NCBI GenBank assembly: GCA_951640165.1
Contig: OX621234.1
Span: forward strand, 24,494,549-24,558,548
Length of the DNA stretch: 64,000 bases
Direction of reading: 5' to 3'
From: Pseudoips prasinana
Lineage: Eukaryota > Arthropoda > Insecta > Lepidoptera > Nolidae
Part shown: positions 52,491 through 62,955 of the stretch, piece by piece
Layout: every line of letters begins with the position of its first letter
Numbering within the stretch: the first letter of the stretch is position 1
Translations under genes and position numbers: made by a program
The notes under the pieces: model-generated
What the model saw: the letters and a program-made list of their open reading frames with translations, nothing else
Told to the model about the DNA's origin: nothing
Databases searched by the model: none

Positions 52491-54365
52491 AAAAACGCAA
52501 AGTAAGACAACATATGAATGAACTTGTTTACAATAATAAACTTGTAAAAGGTCAGGAAGCTGTTGATGCATTTGCTGACCACTTCAGTTCAGTTTTTCAT
52601 ACTACTTCATTGTTGGATGTAGACGCAGCAGAACGCAATGCAAATGAGCGCTGTAGCATATCCAACGTCACAATCAACCAAATTAATGTGGCTGAACTGT
52701 GGAGCGCAGTGGGGCATCTTAAATTAGGATCAGCCATTGGACCTGATAATATACCTCTATTCTTAATAAAAGACTGCCTGTCTGCTTTAGAGGAACCACT
52801 GCTGTACGTGTACAATATTTCACTTCGGCAAAATATCTATCCCAGTAAGTGGAAAGTATCTAGGGTAGTTCCAGTACCTAAAGTCGGAACATCCACTGAC
52901 ATATCCAACTTTAGGCCCATTGCAGTCTTGTCAGTGTTTGGGAAGATTTTTGAAACTGTTATAAACAGATCTATCTGCAACCATATTAAGGGACAACTTG
53001 ATAATTGTCAGCCGACCCGAACGCTTCACATTAACTAACCACATGAGCTTCGTGGATTATCTGAATGCAAAAATTAAATATGGCTGCCAGGTCGATGCCG
53101 CATATTTCGATTTCAAGAAAGTTTTTGACCTGGTAGGTAATGACATTCTTTTAATCAAACTTGCTGCTTTCGGGTTTTCTACAGCACTTCTAAAGTTCAT
53201 GTCTGATTATCTGAGAGATCGTACACAGTTTGTGAAGATGGCAGGATATAGGTCTCAAGAGTATTTTACTCGCTCTGGAGTAAGTCAAGGCAGCACCCTT
53301 GGTCCTACACAATTTTTAATTATGGTAAACGACTTACCCAGAGTAGTATCAAATGCAGAGTCCCTCATGTTTGCTGAAGACTTAAAATTGTTCCTCACAG
53401 TGTCCAATTTTGCAGATTGCACTGCACTATAGCGTGATATTGACGCTGTGGTCAAATGCAGTATAAGAAACAAATTGTTGCTTAATTAAGTGCAAATCTA
53501 TTACTTTTTCTCAGTACAAAGCTCCAATCACATTTGCATACAAAATAGTAGACGCAGCTCTAGAACATGTTTTCTCTTTCCGTGATCTTGGCGTCGTCAT
53601 CGTCAAATTGACATTCCATGAACATATTATCCGAACATGTAAAGACCCTAGTAAGTGCTTGGGATTTATAATGAGGACATCTTTACAATTTAAAACTACT
53701 CAATAATCAAGCTTCTCCATATATGTTCGTAGCAAACTGGAGTACAACGCGATAATTTGGTACCCCCATGAAACACTATATACCCTTGTCGAGAAGATAC
53801 AAAGGAAATTCGCTCGATATTTCTATAAGCGTCAAAATGGGTACTATCCATTTTTATATCCGTCCATGTTTGTATCTGGAATGGTCGGGCTTGATACTCT
53901 ACGACTCAGGCGTGAGGTAACGCACATAATACATTATTTTATGTTGCTCTCAAATAAAGTTGACAACCCCGCGGTACGTGAATGTATTTATCTCTTTGCA
54001 CCTAGTCAATATATTCGTGGCAGTGGTAGGCGCCAATATAGACTCCTCTCCTGTCCGCCAACATGGCGCCCTCAACAAAGAAACAACTGTCCAACGGCAA
54101 GAGCCATTAAGCTTATTACCGGTTTCCTGCAATCAAATTTTTTCCTGCAGACATATTTTTTGACGCAGTTGGTACAACATTTAGAAATGTATTGGAGAAT
54201 TTAAATAGCGCCAACCCTTAATATCAATGTAGCTTTTTGTGTGTTTGTGTTTGTCTTTATTATTATTGTTTAATTTCATATTTCATTTGACATATAGTTT
54301 AAAAATATAGTTATAGATTTTTATTTTAATGTATCGCAATCATAATCTTTAGTTCTTAAGTATAA
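52491..54365 (+). mobile_element. Jockey-group LINE inserted into the minus-strand LINE
   Basis: Plus frames: DAFADHFSSVFHTTSL, IGPDNIPLFLIKDCLSAL, WKVSRVVPVPKVGTS, SNFRPIAVLSVFGKIFE, then FDFKKVFDLVGNDILL, RSGVSQGSTLGPTQFLIMVN and LMFAEDLKLF. The catalytic FADD has become FAED, and the rest (53430-54200) is full of stops. The AT-rich tail reaches about 54365. 5' truncated. Confidence 0.85.
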
Positions 54366-54640
54366 ATTACTAGCGGACCGGTACGTGCTTCGATACTTAT
54401 AAGGCATAGTAATAAAAAAAATGATTAGGAAGTTCATTTACTCAACCAAAAAATATTTAAAATTGCTAAAAGCAGTTGATTTTACACTTTATCAAGACTT
54501 TTTTTAAATTTTCTCTACGTACAAACCTTCCCTGGACTTCCACGAATAATTCAAGACCAAAATTAGCCAAATTGGTAAAGGCGTTGTTGAGTTATAACAT
54601 TACAACGAAAAGTGGCATTGATTTTTATATATATAGATAG
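54366..54640 (-). mobile_element. Helitron-like non-autonomous element
   Basis: On the minus strand it starts near TATATATAAAAATCAATGCC and ends CGTACCGGTCCGCTAGTAAT, with CTAG|T as expected for a Helitron 3' end. Confidence 0.55.
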
Positions 54641-54689
54641 ATAAGCGCTTTGGTGTTAACTGTAAGCTTAAATTTTTATCCATAAATAA

Positions 54690-55440
54690 ATGTCGAAAAT
54701 AAACCAATGAACAACTTTGGAGATTGCGTAATTTACTTCGTCAAAATTGCGTAATTGTCGATTTATTTTAAACCTCAATGAAGTATCATCCGCGAACAAA
54801 CAATCTAATGTTTATCCCTTACATAGCAAGGTAAGTCATTAATATATATTAAAAATAAGAATGGCCTGAGAATCGACCCTTGTGGAACGCCCATTACCAC
54901 TGGGGATCCCGTAGATTTTTTACCATTTATATCGACTTTCTGAATTCTATTGCCCAAGTAAGAAGTCAAAAGTTCGAGAGCCTTGTTCCTGATACCGTAG
55001 TGGTGTAGTTTCCTGACAAGAGTGTCATGATCAACACAATCAAATGCTTTGGAAAATTGGAAAAAATACCTAATGCATCCTGCAAGTCCTCCCAAGCCTC
55101 GAATATACTTTTGAACAGATTGACTCCTGCACCTGTTGAGCAACCCTTCGTGAATCCAAACTGTTACCGATGAAGTAAATTATGTATATTAAAGTGACTG
55201 AGTATAGTGAGTATAGTGATATTTAAAAAGCCAGTTAGGCTAAGCATTAGCTTTTCAAATATTTTACTTAGAGTGGGCAATACGGAAATGGGTCAGAAGT
55301 TTGAAGGATCTGAAGTATCACCAGCTTTAAACAATGATATAGTTTTACTATACTTCATCAAGTCAGGGAATACGCCAGATGCAACACAGCAGCTAGATGT
55401 GGGATCATTTCTGGGACTGATATAGAGCTTGACACAAAAT
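54690..55440 (-). mobile_element. CR1/Jockey-type LINE, 5' part of the interrupted copy
   Basis: Minus frames: DTSDPSNF and PISVLPTLSKIFEKLM, FGFTKG, SKAFDCVDHDTLVRKLHHYG, GVPQGSI, LFLIYINDLP and LFADDTSL. The coding sequence runs to VHWF at about 54695 and resumes with NANNHLLNGK at 52490. 5' truncated, with several stops. Confidence 0.87.
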
Positions 55441-55875
55441 TAATTGACTAAATCGGATTATATGTCAAAACTTTATGATTTTTCCTCTATAGTAGACATG
55501 GAATGATAGATATATGATCGTAACCGTGCATATTCAAGGACTTTTGATTTTCTTCGGTGGATTTTGAAGTTCATGATAAGTATCCAACTGGAGTTCAGTA
55601 TTTATTTTAAAAATTAAAACAGCTTATAACTTCCATAAAACCTTCATTCACAAACAAACATCAAACAAAACGTCAGCTGATCCTGACCAATAGAATCCGC
55701 CATATTTAAACTAGGTCTAACCAGGGGCCGACGCGGTTTAAATTTTGACATGGATTAACCGCGGGCCGACTTATATATCCACACTATAACAACACGCTTA
55801 CGTTATTAATGAATTAATGGGCTGATATCGTGTCAAATATCTTGTAATATTATATGAAAAACATATCAGAGCTTT
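55440..55875. other. Spacer
   Basis: AT-rich with a short GC-rich word pair (GGGCCGACGCGG and GCGGGCCGACTTA) near 55725-55770. No gene seen. Confidence 0.35.
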
Positions 55876-56110
55876 ATCGTGTCAGCTAAAGTACGTCCAC
55901 TGCTGGAACCTCCCAAAGAATGAGTGATATACCATAATCGCCCCGCTTGGCAGACGGGTTGCCGATCGCAGTTAGATGGTCATAGTTCACAGAAAAACGC
56001 TGCTGTCCGCTCTCTGGTAGGTATTCCCTTGGACGATTTGTACGCCCTCCACGGGATGAAATGGGGTGATGATATTCTACGCCGTCACCACACAACTAGG
56101 AGTCAGAGCT
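55876..56110 (-). repeat. Family A repeat
   Basis: GTCAGCTAAAGTACGTCCAC, CGCCCCGCTTGGCAGACGGG, GCAGTTAGATGGTCATAG and CACGGGATGAAATGGGGTG; the most complete copy at its 5' side (GCCGTCACCACACAACTAGG). Confidence 0.78.
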
Positions 56111-56276
56111 TATCCATGCATAATTATTTTTGAACAGGTATGGGATTTCTTAAACTAAAATTGAAATGGTCAATAAAATACATTTTATGCAATGATACCG
56201 CATTTTCGATCCATCATAAAATTATTACTAATATCACGATTACATAACGTCGAATTTAACTTGACTTGCGTGTGAC

Positions 56277-56544
56277 TAAGTGTGTTGTACGGTTTACCTC
56301 GATTATAAATCGCTTGTGTTATTTAACTGGTACTTTAATAGCATTATTTAAAAACGCTTATTAAATTTAAGCCGCTTAACCATGAGTTATCAAAATTTTC
56401 ATTTAAAAACATGATTTCAATGTCAAATGCGTGGAAATGCAAAACATATCATTGTTTTGCATTTCCACGCATTTGACATTTATTAAAATACCAGCTAAAT
56501 AACACAAGCGATTTATAATCGAGGTAAACCTTACAACACACTTT
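56277..56544. mobile_element. MITE with outer TIRs and a central hairpin
   Basis: Outer arms 56277-56340 and 56482-56544 (GTTTACCTCGATTATAAATC and complement). In the middle a perfect 27-bp hairpin: 56419-56445 and 56454-56480, 8-base loop. Confidence 0.9.
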
Positions 56545-56549
56545 AGAAT

Positions 56550-57100
56550 GTTCTGTCATCGTTCTTAAAATGTGATTTTTCCTTTGCGAATGAGATAAAA
56601 TATTTCTTAAGCTGTGTTATAAGTAGAAAATACATAATGTAAACTTCCTAGATTTACGACATATTGAATGACAAACAATTTTATATTTCTAGGGTAACGT
56701 ACAGGAAGCAAAGTTAATAGAAATCTCTATTCCTAGAGAGCACGTTTCGACGAAAACTTTGTTAATAGAAAACCTTATTCGTAGATATCTCGATCCATAG
56801 AAAATACTGTTGACAGCGACCTCTGTTCGTAGAAAGCATTTCTTGTTGTAAACTTTGTTCATAGAAACCATTTTACCCTATTACCTTGTTTCACAGAAAG
56901 GGCTTTCGGAGAAGAAACTGATAATATAATTATTTTATAATATGATAAATTTCACTATTCTGACTACTCTGACCATAATAAAAACACGTTTATTTAACGT
57001 CATAATGCCATTTTAATAAAAAATGAAGAAAAGCAAAACAAAAGCAATAGGTGCTTTATAATAATTTAAAAAACTAGGTTTATACAAGTGCGCCTCTCAT
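56550..57100. other. Spacer with GTAGAAA-type repeats
   Basis: 56700-56910 has irregular repeats of TTCGTAGAAA and CATAGAAAA about every 50 bases; origin unknown. Confidence 0.4.
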
Positions 57101-57110
57101 ACCGTAACTA

Positions 57111-57170
57111 GCAAGCGAGCCGCGTCGGCTGACTGGCACCGGGCGAAGTCGGCCGACGCGGCTTGCTTGC
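57111..57170. repeat. 19-bp GC-rich hairpin (18 paired), 22-base loop
   Basis: GCAAGCGAGCCGCGTCGGC (57111-57129) faces GCCGACGCGGCTTGCTTGC (57152-57170). Confidence 0.92.
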
Positions 57171-57589
57171 TCCCGTGTATCGCTCTAGGACCTGCTGAAC
57201 TCCTAAAACTCGGGGCGTGAAGCATAATAAGAATATTCATAAATTTACTAACATATTTTTTATATATTTTCAGGGAAAAGGGCTCAGGTGGGAAATTAGA
57301 AATTAAAATGTATTTTTACAAATAGAGGTTTCATAATAGGCCTTATTTCTACATTCCAAAACATTTAATTTGTGCCGTATGTAAATTATAATTTAAATGC
57401 ATATAAAAACAATTCTTTCCTACCTCCCAAGTTGGTTTCACGTATAATATAAAACATACTATATATGTTAACCCTTAAAAACAATGTAGTTATGTGATCC
57501 AGTTTTAGTAGTTTATCAAGATACTGAATGAATCCGAACGCACCTGGCTGGTTTTGGTAGACTAGTCCGGTATATATTGTATATAAAAC

Positions 57590-57805
57590 CAATATACCCG
57601 ATCCCAAACTAGGCGGCGCCTGTGCTATGGCACACATGATAAACATACTTATATATTTGTAAATACAAATATATTATAGATATAGAACACCCCGGCACTG
57701 AACAAATTGTCGTGTTCATCCCACAAAGATTTGTCCTGGGCGGGGATCGAACCTAGCCCCTGGCTAAAGCAGTCAGAGTCACTACCCACTGCACAAACAG
57801 GCTAG
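57590..57805 (-). mobile_element. tRNA-derived SINE (S1)
   Basis: On the minus strand CTGTTTGTGCAGTGGGTAG (A box region), B box GGTTCGATCC at 57735-57760, then CCGCCCAGGACAAATCTTTG and the tail GCCTAGTTTGGGATCGG near 57600. Confidence 0.78.
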
Positions 57806-57959
57806 TCAATAACCATAAAATGTTTAGTATAGTATTACTATTTGATATGTGGGTACTTAAGCAACTTGGTATAAGGCTAGAATAGTCTTTTTGTAAATCT
57901 ACAACATAACTCACAAACAAGAAAAATAGTTTCTTTAGAACGTACATCTAAGGTTTGTT

Positions 57960-58700
57960 TTTATATGATACTCTATTCGTATATACGTTGAATCTTAGTC
58001 CCGCCTTTTGAACACCTTAAAAAAGAATAAAGAAAAATATGTTTACAGGTATTTCAAATGCAATAAAATTGGCTAAACAATATTTAAAATGTTCCAACTA
58101 AGTATTTAGCATTAGACAGACTGACGACGGACGGAATTGCACCGAATAGGTATGTTGGTATGGGTAGCATGTGAGAATTGAGTGAGCGCACTTTAAATAA
58201 TGTAATATTTTGTTTTAATTTTTTACAAATTCGGAGACTACTGTTACAATTGTTTTAGAACTTTTACGAAATGAATAGCACATTTACTTTTTTTCAGAAG
58301 GGTGCTCTCTCAATCCACACATACATATAATTTCACCGTATTTGTATTAGTAACGAATAGAATTATAAAGGTCTAATGTTTCACAACCTATCATTTTCGT
58401 TTAGTCTACGATAATATGAGTGGGCTAAAGGGAGAAGCCAGGGTGACTACAGGGGTGAACACCACTCACCCCCGCTTTAGATACAGATGTACTTGACAGC
58501 AAAAGTTGCATTCAGTTCGTGTCTGTTTGATTCGGCATCGTAGACAAGTACTTGCCTACACTATTTTACTTCTGAATGCATACCTTTTATACCTTCTGCA
58601 TTTTGTTCGTCAGTCAATGACATTATCGGAAATACGAAATGATAATTTCTTTTTATCCAAATGTAATAATAGGTTTAGTATAAAGCTAAATCACCTACTT
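57960..58700. other. AT-rich downstream flank of the SdhC-like gene
   Basis: Likely contains the SdhC-like 3' UTR just below 58718; no gene seen. Confidence 0.4.
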
Positions 58701-58717
58701 CTTTAGGTGTGCTATTT

Positions 58718-59004
58718 TTATATCAACGAAAATAAGACAGTGAAAATAGCGGCAGCCAGCATAGCTTTTTTTGCAGTGTCATAAACTTCTTTGACTGATA
58801 ACAATTTTGCAGCATTCCATGCCGTGTATCGCATAGCATTGAAGTAGTGAAATCCAAACGGAGCTCCAAGAAGTAATTTTAAAATTATAATACTTAACGT
58901 GCCCAAGTTTAAACTTTGGAACATGTAAACGTATGACTCCAAGCCGTTTGGTAAAAATAACGTCCCCAAGGAAAGCATCAGAGCGTAGAATGTTAGTATG
59001 GAAC
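58718..59004 (-). CDS. SdhC: SdhC-like exon 3 (three membrane segments, stop)
   Basis: 287 bases, acceptor TTTCAG|GT completing the Gly codon, ending in TAA at 58718-58720. Encodes 95 residues: LTFYALMLSLGTLFLPNGLES, a second hydrophobic segment running into GFHYFNAMRY, and a third, AMLAAAIFTVLFSLI, at the C-terminus. Confidence 0.87.
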
Positions 59005-60423
59005 CTGAAACAAATAATTCCTAAGTTTATAAAACTTTTATAAAATATGATTCAATTACATAAATATAAGGTAAGTGTCATCAAGGTTAAGTAAGCTTTT
59101 ATTTATTAAAGCAATTTTTTCAAACAAAAATCAGGTGTAGTTATTAGTTTTTGAGATGTTCCTCCAACATTTGATATTAAGGGCTTACCTAAAACGATGG
59201 GGCATGTCCCCAAGATCCATCTAAATGGGATGATTATTAAACTATAGTTACACACAGACAGACCACCACCACCTGCTCACTTTTTTTTCGTAATATACAC
59301 AATGTTACCAATAAAAATAATGCTTTTAGCAAGGAATTAATAAACATGTATTTCAATTAACTCGTTAGATTTCGTTTTTGTGTCTATAAAATTTCGACCT
59401 ATTGTGTTTGTTTTCGTCAGAACATAACTCATAAATAAAGTTCTCATATATAATATATATAAAACAAGAACTGACTGATCAATCAACGCACAGCTAAAAC
59501 CGCTGGGTCTAGAACCATGTAATTGGCACAAATATTCTTTAAGCGCGTATGTATGCACTAAGAAAGAATATTTGAAAATTCTACCCATAAGAGGGAGAAA
59601 AGCGGTTACAAAATTTGTATGGAATAACTTGGCATTTATATTCATGTCATGTTTGAATACTAAGATTTACCCCGTAAGGGGTCAAAGTAGGGGTTGAAAG
59701 TTTGTAAGAAACTTGATGAAATGTAAAAACGTGTTTTGATTTCGGATAAAAGGGGGAAGGGCTAAACCATAGGTAACTCAGAACTTCAATGTCTTATTTC
59801 GACGACCACGCGTACGAAGTCACGGGCATAAACTAGAATGATATATTTGTATAGATAATATGGTACGCATCTTCTAATTGTTGAGGATAGGATTAAAATA
59901 TCTAAACACAACCAACTTTTATGTAATCCAACATAAATGAATTTCCATTTATAACAATCATTGCATTTAATCTAAAAGGTATAATGTACAAGAAATGTTA
60001 ATGTTTTCCTACCGCGTATTTAAAGAACGCATTTTATTTAATTAATTAAACATATTCATCATCACCCGGAAGACGCCCACGCTGGACAAAGCCCATTCCC
60101 AAAGATCTCAAAAATTGCCGGTCTTGCGTTATCCGCATCCAGCGACCCCCAGCGCCTTCTACTTAATTAAACATACTAACAATTAATTAAATAACTTAGT
60201 ACCTGTTGCTCGTTGTGCTATTGATGTCATAGCAGGAAGCGTTGGGCCGTAAACGGTCAAATGCGGAGACATTGGACGCTTAAGCCCCATGTTCTTATGA
60301 TCATGATCGGTGTAGCATAGCGGCACGTATGGTTTATAGGTTATGGAATGGTTCCCTTTAGCTTCCGTGGCCTGGAGACGCAAGGTGCTTACAAAACCAG
60401 GTATGATGCGTAGAAATCGTGAT
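58718..60423 (-). CDS. SdhC: Succinate dehydrogenase cytochrome b560 subunit (SdhC family), first coding exon not found
   Basis: Membrane anchor of complex II: with SdhD it carries haem b and the ubiquinone site in the inner mitochondrial membrane. Two exons give about 169 residues, the normal family length, so the missing first exon should encode only a start codon and a few residues. Seen in order: an Arg-rich presequence (RFLRIIPGFVSTLRLQ), the family motif LKRPMSPHLTVYGPTLPAM followed by SIAQRATG, then three hydrophobic segments. The haem ligand of E. coli SdhC, His84, has a counterpart in GFHYFNAMRY (His codon 58847-58849). The two other His residues that contact the haem propionates in E. 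coli (His30, His91) are Gln (SIAQR) and Tyr (MRY, 58826-58828). It is on the same strand as the SdhA-like gene. I infer a diverged paralogue, but it could be a fast-evolving sole copy. Confidence 0.85.
59455..59836 (+). mobile_element. Helitron-like element in the SdhC-like intron
   Basis: CTGACTGATCAATCAACGCA, CAGCTAAAACCGCTGGGTC, CACTAAGAAAGAATATTTG and the end TACGAAGTCACGGGCATAAAC then TAG; related to 44690-45757. Confidence 0.6.
60055..60165 (-). mobile_element. RTE-type LINE, extreme 3' end
   Basis: TTCATCATCACCCGGAAGAC, CCACGCTGGACAAAGCCC and GATCTCAAAAATTGCCGGTC match the tail of the other RTE copies. In the SdhC-like intron, about 40 bases past the exon 2 donor. Confidence 0.7.
60203..60423 (-). 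CDS. SdhC: SdhC-like exon 2 (presequence and quinone-site start)
   Basis: 221 bases: acceptor GTTTCAG at the high end, entering in phase 2, and donor ACAG|GTACTA in phase 1. Encodes the rest of the presequence, the RPMSPHLTVY motif and SIAQRATG, which holds the Ser and Arg of the ubiquinone site. No in-frame ATG precedes the presequence in this exon, so the start codon must lie in an upstream exon. Confidence 0.85.
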
Positions 60424-60564
60424 CTGAAACATTACATTTTTCAGTAATAATAAACACAACTTAACATATTTTTAAATATGTGGATTGAAATTTTGCCACC
60501 AGATGGTAATCTAGTTGCATTCATAGCTGTCGCTCAGTCATGTTAGTATTGCGGCTGTGCTATT

Positions 60565-60700
60565 ATTGTAGTGCTGATTTCGGGCCTTGACGGGCCTATA
60601 CTTGCCTTTCACGCCGCAGGTCGTGTGTTCGATTCCCACCCAGGACAGATATTTGTGTGCATGTTAACTTTCATTTTATCTCTTATAACCTATAGTTGCT
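60565..60700 (+). mobile_element. tRNA-derived SINE (S1) fragment
   Basis: B box-like GTGTTCGATTCCCACCCAGG and GACAGATATTTGTGTGCATG match the SINE at 25.1 kb; the A box half is decayed. Confidence 0.65.
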
Positions 60701-60872
60701 ATTCTAAATTGCTATGCCTTATAAGGGCCTGCTATATAGTGTTAGGTTATGATATTGCTAATATTTTGTTCTTGTAATACCTACATTGTTTTTATTTTTT
60801 ATCGAATGTACCAATTTTCACCAACTAATTATATATATTTTACCAAATAATTATAAATTAATTATATATATA

Positions 60873-60977
60873 AAAATGAAACCCGTTTTCCGTTGTCACG
60901 ACATCACGCGTGACATTATGATTAACAAAGAAAAGTGATCTTATACATAAATAAGATCACTTTTCTTTGTTAATCAT
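60873..60977. repeat. Helitron-like terminus joined to a perfect 27-bp hairpin
   Basis: TATATATAAAAATGAAACCC and GTTGTCACGACATCACGCGTG (60873-60914) match, inverted, the right end of 62956-63286. It runs directly into a hairpin: arms 60918-60944 and 60951-60977, loop ACATAA. Confidence 0.85.
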
Positions 60978-61121
60978 ATTCACTCAATACGGCTTTGTGA
61001 ATTCTTGTTAGTAAGTATAGTAATAAACTTAAATTAAATAGATATCCTGTATTTCTCTGATAAATGAACTGTATTCTTTATGAGAAATAAATGTCTTATA
61101 AAATAAAATAAAATAAAATAA

Positions 61122-61192
61122 AAAAGGTTTTTATTCACGTAGACTTTAAAAATGCGCTTGTAAATAGTCAGAACATATTCGTAGTAATATAT
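61122..61192 (+). repeat. Family C repeat fragment
   Basis: AAAAGGTTTTTATTCACGTAGACTT then GCGCTTGTAAATAGTCAGAAC, preceded by (AAAAT)n. Confidence 0.6.
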
Positions 61193-62138
61193 ACAGTCCC
61201 ACAAAATTATCTGGCCCGCTGGCAGCGTCGCTGTTATCGCATTTGCTAGTAACATTTTTTTGCAATAAAGTGGGTAAAAATAATATGCACATTGTAACGT
61301 AAATATTACTTCACTAAAAAGCAAACAAATACTGTCATTACAAATCTTTATATTTTTATACAATAATTATGATCATTTACATAAAATGTATGCTGAGTGT
61401 TCTCTAACGGAGATACTCCAGGTATTATTATGTCACCGGAATTGTTTAATTCATAAGTCATTTCATCATCATCATTATCACTGCTTTCACTACCTAAATG
61501 AATGATGAAACGTCGTCGTCCTCTCGCTAAGTATCCATCCCTTTTTCGATACTCATTTTCAATATTTTTTACACGATCGCAATGCTTTTGCCATTCATTG
61601 ACTGTTATTTTATCAAAAGCTTCTGCAATCAATGTAGGCATTTCAGAATTCGATCTACCAATATTCTGATCTGCTATAAATTTTTACATCTGCTTGCTCG
61701 TTTTCTTTCACAAGTTTTCTTACAAATCACTCCCCGTCACCTGCAATGGAAATAGCAAAAATTAAATAAATAATGAATATTTTAAAATATCTATTTTAAT
61801 TTAAAGTGCAAGGGGGAATTTCGTATTTTTTCAGACGCTGACAACACTAACCTGTTGCAACAGCTACGCGCTCATACAACTTATTGAAGGGTATAATTGG
61901 TGCCTGAAGGCGTTTTTCTTCTTTCATATAATTCAATACTTGAAATATAACATTCCTCGCATCACTTTTTAAAGCTTTCGGCATTTTTCACAATTAAAAA
62001 ACACATAAAGGAAAATAAATACGCGCAACAAACAATCAATGGCAGGAATGTCATGGAATAACAGGCCGATTGACATTTCAAACTAGCGTCGTTAGTTCTA
62101 CTTTTGGCCACCGGGCCAGATAAGTTTGTAGCTCTATA
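61193..62138 (-). mobile_element. Internally deleted DNA transposon, copy 1 (minus)
   Basis: Ends ACAGTCCCACAAAATTATCTGG and GGGCCAGATAAGTTTGTAGC are inverted (TA flanks). On the minus strand it encodes MPKALKSDARNVIFQVLNYM and LYERVAVATG (exon 1, 61852-61984, donor ACAG|GTTAG), a damaged second exon from about 61748, and a C-terminal part ending NTQHTFYVNDHNYCIKI (61348). The central catalytic part is missing. Confidence 0.75.
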
Positions 62139-62954
62139 TAGTGCTACAAATTTATCTGGCCCGGTGGCCAAAAGTAGAACTAACGACGCCAGTTTTATGA
62201 AGGAAGAAAAATGAAGAATTATATGAAGGAAGAAAAACGCCATCAGGCACCAATTATACCCTTCAATAAGTTGTATGAACGCGTAGCTGCTGCTACAGGT
62301 TAGTGTTGTCAGCTTCTGAATAAATACGAAACTCCCCCTCGCATTTTAAATTAAAATACATATTTTAAAATACTCATTATTTTTTTAATTTTTGCTATTT
62401 TCTTTGTAGGTGTCCGTGAGCGATTTGTAAGAAAACTTGTGAAAGAAAAAGAGCAAGCAGATCAGAATATTGGTAGATCGAATTCTGAAATCCTATCATT
62501 GACTGCAGAAGCTTTTGATAAAATAACAGTCAATGAATGGCAAAAGCATTTCAATCATGTGAAAAAATATTGAAAATGTGTATCGAAAAAGGGATGGATA
62601 CTTAGTTGAGCTTTTCATCATTCATTTAGGTAGTGATAGTGAAAGCGAAAGCAGTGTTTCCGATAATGATGATAATGAAATGACTTCTGAATTAAACCAT
62701 TCCGGTGACATAATAATACCTGGAGTATCTCCATTAGAGAACACTCAGCATACATTTTATGTAAATGATCATAATTATTGTATAAAAATATAAATATTTG
62801 TAATGACAGTATTTGTTTGCTTTTTAGTGAAGTAACATTTATGTTACAATGTTCATATTATTTTACCCAATTTATTGCAAAAAATAGTTACTAGCAACAC
62901 TAAATGCGATAACAGCGACACTGCCAGCGGGCCAGATAAGTTTGTGGAACTGTA
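62139..62954 (+). mobile_element. Internally deleted DNA transposon, copy 2 (plus)
   Basis: Head-to-head partner of copy 1. Encodes KEEKRHQAPIIPFNKLYERV, donor ACAG|GTTAG, acceptor CTTTGTAG|GTGTCC, then GVRERFVRKLVKEKEQAD (an HTH-like N-terminus), then jumps to WQKHFNHVKKY and, after a frameshift, an acidic C-terminus with SDNDDNEM and the same CIKI end at 62793. The catalytic Asp/Glu region is deleted. Ends at GGGCCAGATAAGTTTGTGGAAC. Confidence 0.75.
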
Positions 62955-62955
62955 A

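Noticed and set aside
52472..53038. Start codon at 52472 for the plus-strand LINE fragment
   Set aside because: The first bases belong to the older minus-strand LINE; the inserted element begins near 52491.
58826..58849. Loss of the axial haem ligand in the SdhC-like protein
   Set aside because: First suspected because of RY in place of RH, but counting along E. coli SdhC puts the axial ligand His84 at the earlier His, which is conserved here (GFHYF). Only the propionate contacts are changed.
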